From: Pontiella agarivorans
Lineage (GTDB): Bacteria; Verrucomicrobiota; Kiritimatiellia; Kiritimatiellales; Pontiellaceae
Assembly (NCBI RefSeq): GCF_034531395.1
Contig: NZ_JARVCO010000004.1
Span: forward strand, 62,001-126,000
Length of the DNA stretch: 64,000 nt
Direction of reading: 5' to 3'
The notes under the pieces were generated by a model. The model was not told the origin of the DNA and did no database searches. It saw only the letters and a list, made by a program, of their open reading frames with translations. How positions within the stretch are numbered: position 1 is the stretch's first letter; the number at the start of each line of letters is the position of its first letter. Shown one piece after another: positions 21,714 through 30,906 of the stretch. The translations under genes and the position numbers were made by a program.

Positions 21714-24572
21714 TTATTCAATAGAATACGGCCTTTCAAAAGTCACTGCGTTCACCTGCACCCCGCTTAAGCCCGAACCACGGCTTCCGGGGCTGATTGA
21801 CTGAATGAAACCGTATGCACCATCTCCAGTCAGTGCAGTATAGATGGCGCTATCCACACCGGTTACAGTACCGGTCCCCGAATCGGTTCCGTCCGTCAGA
21901 TTCTGCAGCCGCACGGTGTAAACAGTATTTGCGGCATCCACCCCCAGAATCAGCTCATAGTCAAATTGCAGAATATCACCGGCATCCAGAACTCCGGTCA
22001 CATTTTCCGCACCGGAAATGACACTGTAATTATTAAGCAGACGATAGGTATCAGCATCCTTGAAAATCTGAATATTGGCATCAGCAGCATCGCCTCCGGT
22101 GCTGACAGGGGCATCCTCGTTGCTCGCTTTCAATCCGCCGAGGAACGTATACACCCAGTTGGTCGGAGTTGAATAAACCCCTCCGAATTCCAGGTTAACA
22201 CTCAACCGATAACGTTCGCCCACTTCAAGTTGAACAGCAGGGGTCAAAACCGCCGCGCTTCCGTCTTCATCCGTCCGGGCATAACCGGCTCCGGCCGAAT
22301 CACCGATAATCCAACCGGCTTCCGCATTCCAGTTCTGCTGGCCGTCCAATGTGCCGTCACTGTAGTCGGGGGAGGTAAACGTAATAACACTCACGACCGG
22401 CGAAGGCGATGCCGGCGCCTCACCTTCAAACAGCCGGAAAAATTCCTGCGGAACTGTAATCGGGTTCGTCACCGAACCGGCACCCGTGGCATCCACGGGA
22501 AGATTCGCCTGCACAACCGACCAGCTCGTATCCATCAAATTGGTTTTAGACTGCAATTCAATCCAGCCGTTAACCGGACCGTTGGTGAAACTGAGCAGCA
22601 CATTGGTTCCAACCACTGAAAAATCCGCAATGGGAATCCATCCGGACATTTCATCCTGCAGTTGCCAGGAAAAAGAGGACGGCGTCCAATCCGGCCCCGG
22701 AACCCAGCGGGAGCCTCCGTATTCATAGGCCCCGATATCCGGAGCGGAACCGGCATGCCCGTCTGTTACCCCGGCAATGAACCAGCCCTGATCCACAATA
22801 TCGGGATCATTCACCGGCATGAAATTTTTATCGGCAATGGAAACAAAGGGTGACGAGGCCTCCTGAATATTGTTGGAAAACACGTTATCGAGGGTTTCAT
22901 CTTCGGTATAGCTTCCGGCCCCCGAATCCCACCAGTCACGCACATCCGACAGATTGTTGATGAGCGTATTGTCCCGCACATCTTTTCGTCCATCACCGAA
23001 ATCCGGCACCCAGCACAGAATAACCGCCTCGTTGGTCCCGACATTCCAGAAGGTGTTGTTGTAGATTTCATTCTCCAGAGCATCCCAGTTAAAATGCAGA
23101 CCGCCCCATTGGACATCCCACACCACATTATGATGCACCTTGTATCCTGCGGTATCATTATCCAGATAAATACCGGTTGCCTTGATACCGGCATACGACG
23201 GCGAATAAGCATCATAAAACCAGTTATAACTGAGCTCCACATTCCGCGGAACACTATTCCCGGTAACATAGAACAGCCCGCCGTCTGCACACGCTTTCAG
23301 TCCGTCCGACACGTCGTTATAGCTGAATACCGTCCCCTCTCCGGTCGCCCGGGTAACGTCACGTGCAGAGCCGGAAATTCTGTTGCTCACAATGAGGGCA
23401 TCCGGGCCGTTCGAGCGAATCGGGCAGCAGTGATTGCCCTGCTGATTAAAGTTTTGAATGATGTTATTGCGGATGACGGTACGGTCTGCATTTCCGCCGA
23501 CGTTAATCCCGTTGGATGACCCCTCTTCCAGCAGACAGCGTTCAATCCGGTTATCATCTCCGGTAACCTGAACCGCCGCACCGCCGGCCGTGGATGCCCC
23601 CGAGGTATCAATGTCAGGAATCAGCCCGGCAATACAATGGCGCAGACGCAGATTTTCCAATGCACAGTGGTGCCCCCCCATATCCACAAACGCTCCGAAC
23701 AGATTAAGCCCCTCAACCTCGATATAATTTTTACTCAGATCAAGCGTCTTGTCGCGAACGGCAATCTCAACAACACCGGTGGATGGATCGACTCCGCCCG
23801 GCGCATAAAAATAGAGCGTTTGCGCGCCGGCGTCATAATACCATTCGCCCGGCGCATCCAATGCTTCAGGGCGGTTCAGCAGATAGAAAATTCCACGGTG
23901 TCCGTTTTCATAGGTTAACGGCGAATGATTGCTGAACGGCCATTGTCCCGTGGGCATCGGTGTAAACGAGAGTCGATGCGTTCCGGGATCAAACCCGGTG
24001 ATACTTCGCTGAATGGAACAGCCGCTGTGTGCTCCGAGCCAGAAGATCATGCCGCTGGTCCAGTAGTCCGGAATTTCATCATTCGTGATGTATGAATCAG
24101 AATAGGTTCCCGAGCCGGTTTCCGCAAATTCGGCATCATAGGTATAAGGATCGCCATCCAGATCATTCGGCCAGCGGGCCAGCTGCATAGCCTCGCTGTT
24201 GAAAAAGACCATGTTCTTATTTCCCATTGGCATATTCACACCGGTGGCTTTGTAGACATTCCCTGTATGCACCTGCCAGTTATCGACCACCTCGGTTCCC
24301 GAAACAACCACCGGATCATCGCTGTACGCCGTATACCGGATCGGCGAGCCGGAGGAACCATGCTGAAGCGGCTCAACGGTTTCCCGATAAATCCCCCGAT
24401 GAATATAACAGGTATCGCCCGCCGACATCACCCCCGATGCCTGGGCGATGGTTCGGAACGGATACGCGGCAGAACCGTCTTCATATATTTCAGGCGAAGC
24501 CTGATCCACATGATAATCTGACGCCCACGTCAACACAGGAAGTATGGCGAACCAAACCAACCGTTTTTTCAT
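21714..24572 (-). CDS. secreted right-handed beta-helix protein with two C-terminal accessory modules
   Basis: 952 residues with a signal peptide (1-16). Residues about 17-640 form a parallel beta-helix: a DUF1565/PL9-like entry (YPFRTIAQASGVMSAGDTCYI), then many short N-rich turns (NRIERCLLEEGSSNGINVGG, NVELSYNWFYDAYSP, NEIYNNTFWNVGTNEA). Residues about 665-730 carry the TNGP...TNL...QEFFR module. Residues about 735-952 carry the DGQQ-W module shared with the neighbouring GH86. It follows that GH86 by 25 bases in an operon with a sulfatase. Beta-helix enzymes include polysaccharide lyases and several GH families. I cannot name the family, so a galactan-active hydrolase or lyase is only a guess. 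Confidence 0.82.
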   Translation of the reverse strand: MKKRLVWFAILPVLTWASDYHVDQASPEIYEDGSAAYPFRTIAQASGVMSAGDTCYIHRGIYRETVEPLQHGSSGSPIRYTAYSDDPVVVSGTEVVDNWQVHTGNVYKATGVNMPMGNKNMVFFNSEAMQLARWPNDLDGDPYTYDAEFAETGSGTYSDSYITNDEIPDYWTSGMIFWLGAHSGCSIQRSITGFDPGTHRLSFTPMPTGQWPFSNHSPLTYENGHRGIFYLLNRPEALDAPGEWYYDAGAQTLYFYAPGGVDPSTGVVEIAVRDKTLDLSKNYIEVEGLNLFGAFVDMGGHHCALENLRLRHCIAGLIPDIDTSGASTAGGAAVQVTGDDNRIERCLLEEGSSNGINVGGNADRTVIRNNIIQNFNQQGNHCCPIRSNGPDALIVSNRISGSARDVTRATGEGTVFSYNDVSDGLKACADGGLFYVTGNSVPRNVELSYNWFYDAYSPSYAGIKATGIYLDNDTAGYKVHHNVVWDVQWGGLHFNWDALENEIYNNTFWNVGTNEAVILCWVPDFGDGRKDVRDNTLINNLSDVRDWWDSGAGSYTEDETLDNVFSNNIQEASSPFVSIADKNFMPVNDPDIVDQGWFIAGVTDGHAGSAPDIGAYEYGGSRWVPGPDWTPSSFSWQLQDEMSGWIPIADFSVVGTNVLLSFTNGPVNGWIELQSKTNLMDTSWSVVQANLPVDATGAGSVTNPITVPQEFFRLFEGEAPASPSPVVSVITFTSPDYSDGTLDGQQNWNAEAGWIIGDSAGAGYARTDEDGSAAVLTPAVQLEVGERYRLSVNLEFGGVYSTPTNWVYTFLGGLKASNEDAPVSTGGDAADANIQIFKDADTYRLLNNYSVISGAENVTGVLDAGDILQFDYELILGVDAANTVYTVRLQNLTDGTDSGTGTVTGVDSAIYTALTGDGAYGFIQSISPGSRGSGLSGVQVNAVTFERPYSIE

Positions 24573-24597
24573 GATTTGTCCTCTTTTTATTCATCGG

Positions 24598-27500
24598 TCA
24601 CGGCAACGTTACAGTCACCGAGTTCACCTGCAGACCGTCAAAACCGACATCGCTCTGCGTCAGGTTGTGGGATTGAAAAAAGCCGTAGGCACCACTGCCG
24701 GTGAGCGCATTATAGATCGCATCGTCCACACCGTTCACCGTACCGATCCCCGTATCATCTCCATCCGTCAGATTCTGCAGGCGCACCGTGTACGACGTAC
24801 TGGCCGCATCCACCCCGAGCGTAAGTTGATATTCAAACTGAAGAATATCCCCGGCATCCAGCGTGTTAGCAATCGTGGAAGCCCCGATACCGCTGTATTC
24901 ATTCAGCAACCGGTATTTATCTTCTCCGGTGTAAATCTGGATATTGGCATCAGCAGCCGTTCCGGCAGTGCCTACAGAAGAAGCAGTTTGACTCTCTTTC
25001 ATTCCGGCCAGGAAGACATACGCCCAGGCCGTCGGTGTGGAATAGGTCCCGCTGAATTCCATATTTATGGTAAGATGGTAAGTTTCTCCGACCCCCAGCT
25101 GGACCGCATTGGTCAGAATCGCCGCGCTTTGATTATCCGGAGTGAATGCCATTCCGCTCCCCGTCGAATTTGAAACAGTCCAACCGGATTCTGCAGCAAA
25201 GAGCTGCTGTCCGTCCAACGGTCCATCGCCATAATCCGGAGCCGTGAATGTAATAACCGGTATCCAGTTCGGGTTCTCGATGATTACCGGTTGCGTACCT
25301 ACGGATTCACTGCCCCCGTCCGTCGAATTGAAGCTGGCGAACAGATAATAAAAATTATCGGCCGGCAACTGATCGCTCGGAATGATGTCCTCCGGAATCC
25401 AGATCTGAGCTTCCGACGCGCCCGCCGCCGTGCCGGCCGCACCGGCATCCTCGGCCGTATAATCCTGCACCACGCTCCAGGGACCCGCAGAGGCATCAAT
25501 CTGCCTGAGCTTATAACTGATCCCGTCCGACGGAGAGAGAACCGTATGCCCCGCACCGGCCTGATATTCAGTCTTCACCGTCAGATACGTCCCATTGGTA
25601 AACTGCTGGTTTCTGTATTTGTTCACGTCATCGAAAACAATATCCGCAGCAGTGGACCCGACAGAAATGGAGCAGCTGTCAGTGAAGCCGCCATCGACAG
25701 TTTCCCCGGTAATAATTGCACTTCCGGAGGAAAGAGCGGTAACAATCCCGCCGGAAACCGTTGCAACCGCTGGATCGCTCGACGACCAGATTATACGTTT
25801 GTCCGCAGCATCATCCGGAGACAGACGGTAAAGCAGACGAAAGGTCCCGCCGGTACTGACGGATCCGACATCCGGCTCCATCGCGAATCCCGACACGGGA
25901 ATGCCCGGCGCAGAACCCTCAACAATTCTATAGAATTCCTGCGGAGCTGTGATCCGATTGGTAATAACACTCTGTCCCGCAGCATCGGTCGGGAGACTCT
26001 GCTGCTGCACCATCCAGTTTCCGGAAACAAGGTTGGTTACCGCATGCAGTTCAATCCAGCCGTTGGCCGGACCGTCGGTTACCTCCATCAGAAATTCCGA
26101 ACCCTGAACCATCGCAGAATCAATCGGAATCATTTTTGCGCGGGTGCGGATATCAGATTCAAACCTGAAAGTCTGCAGAGCAACAGAAGAGATATGCCCG
26201 CCGTTATCCGGAAACTCCACAGATACCGTATTGTTGCTCTGCAACAGCTCGTACGGCACCGGTATTTCAAGCACCCCGAAAAAAGAATCCCGCGTGGCCT
26301 GATCATACCCGCGCCAGTCATCCGGAACCGGCACCTCAGCTCCATTAACGGTCAGTACCGGCTTCAACGAAAGTCCGTGAGCACGCCCCGCGCCCAGACG
26401 CAGCACCGCGTCGCCATACCGGGCCGAAACGTTTACATTGGTTATGGAAAATTCAATTGGAACACCGGCCGAGATCGGCTGCAGGTATGTGGTGGCATAA
26501 TATTTGGATTCGACGGATGTTTTTTCGGGGACCACCGGATCGGAAAACTGATAGTTGATCACCGCTGTTGATGAGGCCGGAAGCGTTAGGGCGGCCAGTT
26601 CATTGGTTACATAATGATCCAGCACAACATTACCGGCAGTATCCGCATAGGTATGCTTTACTTCAACCGCTTCAAACGGCCGGGAAGTACCAAACAGATT
26701 CAACTCAACCGTCTGCGGTCCGGTATGGTCCAGACTGCTGACGATTACAAATGCATTCGTTTCATCTACATAGGCATCAACCTGAATATCGGGATCATCG
26801 GAAATGGTATCCACCCGAGTTCCACGCACTTCGTTCCACAACTGCCAGTATTTTATCCGTTCAGTGAAAACAAACGGCCCGTCCTTATCCTTTGGAGAAC
26901 CCAGCAGTTCATCTTCGTCGTATAGCAAGCGTGTCGGATAGGGATAACCATTGGCACTCCGCCCCCATTCCGCCTGCACCATCATAAACGGAATGGTCTG
27001 AATCATACGGTCAGGACGTTCGAGCAGCTGCATCAGAATCGTCGAATAGGAACGGACATCCACCCAGTCGTTTTTCGGATCGTACGGAACATCACTTTCA
27101 ACCGAAAGGCTGCCGTATTCCGAAATATTGAACGGCTTGATTTCGCCGAGCGTCAGCATGCTGTAATGCTCAATCATATCCAGCAGTGCTTCTACGTTGC
27201 TTCCCGAACGGTACTGATGCTCCAGCACATTCGTACTGCCGCCCGGGTTATCGTAGAGATGCAGTGAAAAGAAATCCATATGCTCTCCGGCGATATCGAT
27301 AAACGTTTTCCAGTTGGCCTCCCAATGTCCGAAATTACTGCCCTCATACTGAGGGTGAGCCGCACAGTACCCGCCAACCAAAACATCGGGATGAGAATGA
27401 TGAATCGCCGCCGCAACATTGGTATGCAGCCGTGAAATATTAGCCCGTGTAGTTCCCAACTCATCCGCTTTGACAAACGGCTCATTCAAAACCTCAACCA

Positions 27501-28047
27501 TGGCCGGTTTCGGTGCACCGTCTGTTCCGCCGCTTCCGTAGAAATCGGTCAGAAACTGTTCATAATAATCCGCCAGCGCTTCGTAACTTCCAATCGCAAA
27601 TCCATTACCGTTGGTCTGCCCGTTGGGATACATTCCCTCCTGACCGCCAATCATCATTTTCCGGGCACGGGATTCCAGTGAATGGGCATGCGTGTCGGAA
27701 GCATAATTGGAGCGCGCACTGTTACCGCGACTCAGCATATCGGCATGATTACACCATCCGGGTTTCGATGGATCTTCCGTTGTCTGACTCAGATTCCACG
27801 GAAGCGTTCCGTTTGCACGGCCCAGATAAACATCATTTTCCGTTAGAAAAGCCGTTTCCTGCGCTTCCGAATCCCAGGTATTTTCTCCCGCGCCCGCATG
27901 CAACACAAAATAGGTTTCCCGGTCCAGTTCCGAAACTCCACCCACTTCATGACGGGTATCCAGATTAATATCGACCGAAACCTGAGCGATGGCACCGCTC
28001 AGCCCCAGCACCGTTACCGCCGTGATTTTCCCTACTCTTTTTTTCAT
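24598..28047 (-). CDS. GH86 beta-agarase/porphyranase with Big2 and C-terminal modules
   Basis: Secreted endo-enzyme of 1149 residues. Signal peptide 1-22; GH86 barrel about 23-500 with the acid/base in VEVLNEPF (Glu189) and the nucleophile in FNISEYG (Glu310). A beta-sandwich follows at about 505-635. Next come a TNGP-type module at 640-710, a Big2 Ig-like domain at 716-797 (IIWSSSDPAVATVSGG), an unassigned segment at about 798-925, and the DGQQ module at 930-1149. It lies 10 bases after the sulfatase and before the beta-helix gene, which favours a sulfated substrate such as porphyran. Catalytic-domain similarity to the other three GH86 proteins is clear, but the linker domains differ. Agarase versus porphyranase cannot be decided here. 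Confidence 0.9.
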   Translation of the reverse strand: MKKRVGKITAVTVLGLSGAIAQVSVDINLDTRHEVGGVSELDRETYFVLHAGAGENTWDSEAQETAFLTENDVYLGRANGTLPWNLSQTTEDPSKPGWCNHADMLSRGNSARSNYASDTHAHSLESRARKMMIGGQEGMYPNGQTNGNGFAIGSYEALADYYEQFLTDFYGSGGTDGAPKPAMVEVLNEPFVKADELGTTRANISRLHTNVAAAIHHSHPDVLVGGYCAAHPQYEGSNFGHWEANWKTFIDIAGEHMDFFSLHLYDNPGGSTNVLEHQYRSGSNVEALLDMIEHYSMLTLGEIKPFNISEYGSLSVESDVPYDPKNDWVDVRSYSTILMQLLERPDRMIQTIPFMMVQAEWGRSANGYPYPTRLLYDEDELLGSPKDKDGPFVFTERIKYWQLWNEVRGTRVDTISDDPDIQVDAYVDETNAFVIVSSLDHTGPQTVELNLFGTSRPFEAVEVKHTYADTAGNVVLDHYVTNELAALTLPASSTAVINYQFSDPVVPEKTSVESKYYATTYLQPISAGVPIEFSITNVNVSARYGDAVLRLGAGRAHGLSLKPVLTVNGAEVPVPDDWRGYDQATRDSFFGVLEIPVPYELLQSNNTVSVEFPDNGGHISSVALQTFRFESDIRTRAKMIPIDSAMVQGSEFLMEVTDGPANGWIELHAVTNLVSGNWMVQQQSLPTDAAGQSVITNRITAPQEFYRIVEGSAPGIPVSGFAMEPDVGSVSTGGTFRLLYRLSPDDAADKRIIWSSSDPAVATVSGGIVTALSSGSAIITGETVDGGFTDSCSISVGSTAADIVFDDVNKYRNQQFTNGTYLTVKTEYQAGAGHTVLSPSDGISYKLRQIDASAGPWSVVQDYTAEDAGAAGTAAGASEAQIWIPEDIIPSDQLPADNFYYLFASFNSTDGGSESVGTQPVIIENPNWIPVITFTAPDYGDGPLDGQQLFAAESGWTVSNSTGSGMAFTPDNQSAAILTNAVQLGVGETYHLTINMEFSGTYSTPTAWAYVFLAGMKESQTASSVGTAGTAADANIQIYTGEDKYRLLNEYSGIGASTIANTLDAGDILQFEYQLTLGVDAASTSYTVRLQNLTDGDDTGIGTVNGVDDAIYNALTGSGAYGFFQSHNLTQSDVGFDGLQVNSVTVTLP

Positions 28048-28057
28048 GTTCCTCTCC

Positions 28058-29920
28058 TCAGAGTTTATCTATGCGGCTGACCGGCTTTGGAATAATCTCT
28101 TTCGGAATCTCCAGTTTCCGGTCATGAGCCCCTTTCGCAAAATTATGCACCGTAAATTTATTTTCCTTCGTCCAGTCGCACTCCACCCGGCCGTCGCCCA
28201 ATATGATGCGACCCAGTTTATTCCTGAAAAACGCGGCAAGCTCGGCATACTCTTCAGCATAGGCCACATTCACCCGTTCCTTCGGATCCACCCGCAGATC
28301 ATAGAGCGTCATATCCACCTCTTCAGGCGGAGCATCCAGCCCCCATCGAATTTTTTCACCCGGCTCATACCCCTCGCCCGGTTTCGTCCAGAACGGGCGC
28401 ATCCGCATCGCAAACGCAAAATCCCCGCAACGGAGATAGGCCCGGTCGCCGCGCACCTGATTCATTTCCCCAATCACATAATCACGCTGCGGCCCCTTTT
28501 CCAGCGTCTGGAAAAGGCTGACCCCGTCAAGTCCGGGATGAACCGACGGATCGATTCCGGCCGCATCGTAAAATGTCGGTGCAAAATCCACATATTCAAT
28601 CCAGTCATTGGAAACTTTACCGGCCGGGATTTTCCGTTTATCGGATGAAGCCACAATCACACTGTCGTGTGTCGTCTGGAACCACGGGCCGAATTTTGCC
28701 TCGATTCCCTGTTCCCCTAAGTGCCAACCGTGGTCTCCGCAGACATAGACGATCAGCCACTCCTGCTGCTGCTTTTCACAATAGGCCTTAAAAGCATCAA
28801 CAGCCCGGCCGATCAAATGGTCGCCCATGGCGCAATAGGCATAATAATCCCGGATCGCCTGCTGTTTTTCAGCATCCGTCATTTTTGAAAAATCCATATC
28901 GTTACGCAGATCACGGATCGAACCCGTCAACAGTTCCGCCTCTTTTTCGCTGTACTCCGGAACCGTATACGTTTTACCCGCAAAACGATCACGAAATTCT
29001 TTCGAAGGCAACACCGGCGTATGCGGAAAGACAAATCCCAGGTTGATGAAAAGCGGCTTATCCGGTTCCGGTCCCCGTTCGATTTTTCCCGTAACCGCCG
29101 TGTATTCCTTCCCGACCTGGGAAAGATAGTTTTCCAAGGCCTGGACAATCGCTCCGTCCAGCGTGCCCTCCGCGGATCGCGGAGCCACACCCCCGATGAT
29201 CAGATCCGGATTGCTCCGGGTATACGAGCGCAGTATATCGAGCTCTTCCTCCACCGTTTTCCGATGTGCTTTTTCTTCCGCTGTAATGTTCCGATCCGCA
29301 CGTTTTTTCCAGAACCGCTCAACGCGGCCGTTTTCAAAACGGAATACCTCTTCGCTGCCGAGCACCATCCCCTTGCCGTTGTAATTTCCCCACGGTTTGT
29401 TAAACCAGAAGCTGCTGGCATCGGTCTTCTGCAGATCATTATTGGTGATCCAGGGATGGTAGTTCCCCAGCGGAGCCCACTGATGATACCCCTCCCAATC
29501 AAAAATATAGTAGCCCGGTTTACCGAACATCGACGACTGATAACCATACTCATTCATCACTTCCGGAATCACCCGGCTGGCGCAGTCTGCCGCCTGATGC
29601 GCCTTACGGAAACCATACATACCTGAACGGTGCGGATATTTACCGGTATGCATCGAACTGCGGCTCGGTGCACACGCCAGCGAGTTGCACCACGCCTGTG
29701 TAAACAGTGTTCCTTCCGCCGCCAAACGATCAATATTCGGCGATTCCACATAACCCAGCTCGCTTTCGCTTTTCCCGGTAACCGCCTCATTCCAGCACGC
29801 CAGAGAATCACTCCGCTGGTCGTCGGTAATAATCCATAGAATATTCGGCGCAGCCGCTTTTGCAACTGCGGTACAGACCAGTACAGTCATTGAACTGATT
29901 AAAATATATCGCTTCATCAT
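28058..29920 (-). CDS. S1-family sulfatase, exported
   Basis: Second sulfatase, 620 residues from the ATG at 29920, chosen because GAGGT lies 9 bases upstream and the signal peptide begins there; an in-frame ATG at 29944 lacks a site. The metal-binding start is [13 protein letters not shown]. The formylglycine site is [21 protein letters not shown] with Cys83. [19 protein letters not shown] and [13 protein letters not shown] follow. It belongs to a different S1 subgroup from the 7449-8834 sulfatase, being about 160 residues longer with iduronate-sulfatase-like features. As first gene of the sulfatase-GH86-beta-helix operon it probably desulfates the GH86 substrate or products. Confidence 0.93.
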   Translation of the reverse strand: MMKRYILISSMTVLVCTAVAKAAAPNILWIITDDQRSDSLACWNEAVTGKSESELGYVESPNIDRLAAEGTLFTQAWCNSLACAPSRSSMHTGKYPHRSGMYGFRKAHQAADCASRVIPEVMNEYGYQSSMFGKPGYYIFDWEGYHQWAPLGNYHPWITNNDLQKTDASSFWFNKPWGNYNGKGMVLGSEEVFRFENGRVERFWKKRADRNITAEEKAHRKTVEEELDILRSYTRSNPDLIIGGVAPRSAEGTLDGAIVQALENYLSQVGKEYTAVTGKIERGPEPDKPLFINLGFVFPHTPVLPSKEFRDRFAGKTYTVPEYSEKEAELLTGSIRDLRNDMDFSKMTDAEKQQAIRDYYAYCAMGDHLIGRAVDAFKAYCEKQQQEWLIVYVCGDHGWHLGEQGIEAKFGPWFQTTHDSVIVASSDKRKIPAGKVSNDWIEYVDFAPTFYDAAGIDPSVHPGLDGVSLFQTLEKGPQRDYVIGEMNQVRGDRAYLRCGDFAFAMRMRPFWTKPGEGYEPGEKIRWGLDAPPEEVDMTLYDLRVDPKERVNVAYAEEYAELAAFFRNKLGRIILGDGRVECDWTKENKFTVHNFAKGAHDRKLEIPKEIIPKPVSRIDKL

Positions 29921-30031
29921 GATGGTTAGACCTCGCTTATTCATTACAGTTGATTCTCAACATCTAACGGTAGACTCCGCTTCAAACAGACAAAATAAGT
30001 ACTGGCCTTAAGGCGTAGCATTTAAACAAAC

Positions 30032-30051
30032 AGGGCGCCCGTAGACGCCCT
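30032..30051 (-). terminator. terminator of the first PEP-CTERM gene
   Basis: A 6-bp stem, AGGGCG/CGCCCT, with an 8-base loop on the minus strand is followed by GTTTGTTT. It lies about 30 bases after the stop. TTCCAATGCCTGGAA (30062-30076) lies between stop and stem. Confidence 0.7.
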
Positions 30052-30079
30052 TTATGTAAATTTCCAATGCCTGGAAAAA

Positions 30080-30814
30080 TCACATCATGAAACGACGGCG
30101 GATAAACAGCACTCCACCTCCGAACACGGCAATCAGACCGAGAGTTCCCGGCTCCGGCACAATTTCGAATCCATAGCTCATGTTACGGGTCCAGCCGTTA
30201 ACCGTTGTATTGTCCCGCTGTGTCAGCTCCCACACAACCGAATCAGTCGCCGCAAAATCAACATTCTTATTTTTATACTGATACGCTCCCGTTCCATCCA
30301 TAACGTTGGTTACACCAATCCCGTTAATTAAGGCCGCCACAGAATCCCCGTTGGCAGTGGACGCATTGCCGCTTGTACCCAAACCGGCACTGGTAAATCC
30401 AGTGAAGTTGGCAGACAAACCTGCGGTATCTGCAGTCACGGATGAGGAAACGTACTCCAGAGTCAAAGTATCCCCAACCTGCCAGGCTCCGCCGCTCGCA
30501 CGCATGCCTTGACCGTTGAGATCAACATTTCCATTGCTTGAGGTAAGCCGAAACGTATAGTCGATATAATCATTATCAGCACCGACGTCATCCAGGTTTA
30601 ATCCGGTCCATCGCAGATCAAAGGTGAAGGTTGTCGCGGTATCATCATTGGCTCCAAACGTACCGGGAACCGGTTCAACAATATCACCCGCAGATTCTGT
30701 CCCCCCCACAACGCCTGTACGAAGGTCGGTATAGGCGGTATTCACTGATGTCAGTGCGGCCGATGCCACGCCGGCAACGGCTGCCATCGCAATGAGTATT
30801 CCTGTTTTTTTCAT
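30080..30814 (-). CDS. PEP-CTERM sorted secreted protein
   Basis: 244 residues. Signal peptide about 1-19; central 200-residue beta-rich, Asn/Thr/Gly-rich domain without recognisable catalytic motif; C-terminal sorting tail VPEPGTLGLIAVFGGG followed by LFIRRRFMM. The VPEP motif, hydrophobic helix and basic end are the diagnostic PEP-CTERM pattern, recognised by an exosortase that is not in this window. Function unknown; an envelope or extracellular matrix protein is likely. It lies downstream of the four-repeat secreted protein, with two strong hairpins between them, and has its own terminator. Confidence 0.9.
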   Translation of the reverse strand: MKKTGILIAMAAVAGVASAALTSVNTAYTDLRTGVVGGTESAGDIVEPVPGTFGANDDTATTFTFDLRWTGLNLDDVGADNDYIDYTFRLTSSNGNVDLNGQGMRASGGAWQVGDTLTLEYVSSSVTADTAGLSANFTGFTSAGLGTSGNASTANGDSVAALINGIGVTNVMDGTGAYQYKNKNVDFAATDSVVWELTQRDNTTVNGWTRNMSYGFEIVPEPGTLGLIAVFGGGVLFIRRRFMM

Positions 30815-30834
30815 GTTTTCTCCTTTTTACAAAT

Positions 30835-30889
30835 CGGCAGGGTTCAACCCTGCCGGATAAAATCAGTGCCCGGCGGGATACCCCGCCGG
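30835..30889 (-). terminator. two tandem GC-rich hairpins
   Basis: CCGGCGGG-N4-CCCGCCGG (30870-30889) and CGGCAGGGTT-C-AACCCTGCCG (30835-30855) follow each other in the gap between the 1015-residue protein gene and the PEP-CTERM gene. The first is 17 bases beyond the upstream stop. They are similar in sequence (CCGGC-GGG...CCC-GCCGG). A terminator or mRNA-stabilising pair is likely. Confidence 0.6.
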
Positions 30890-30906
30890 ACAAACAGAAG
30901 TATTGA

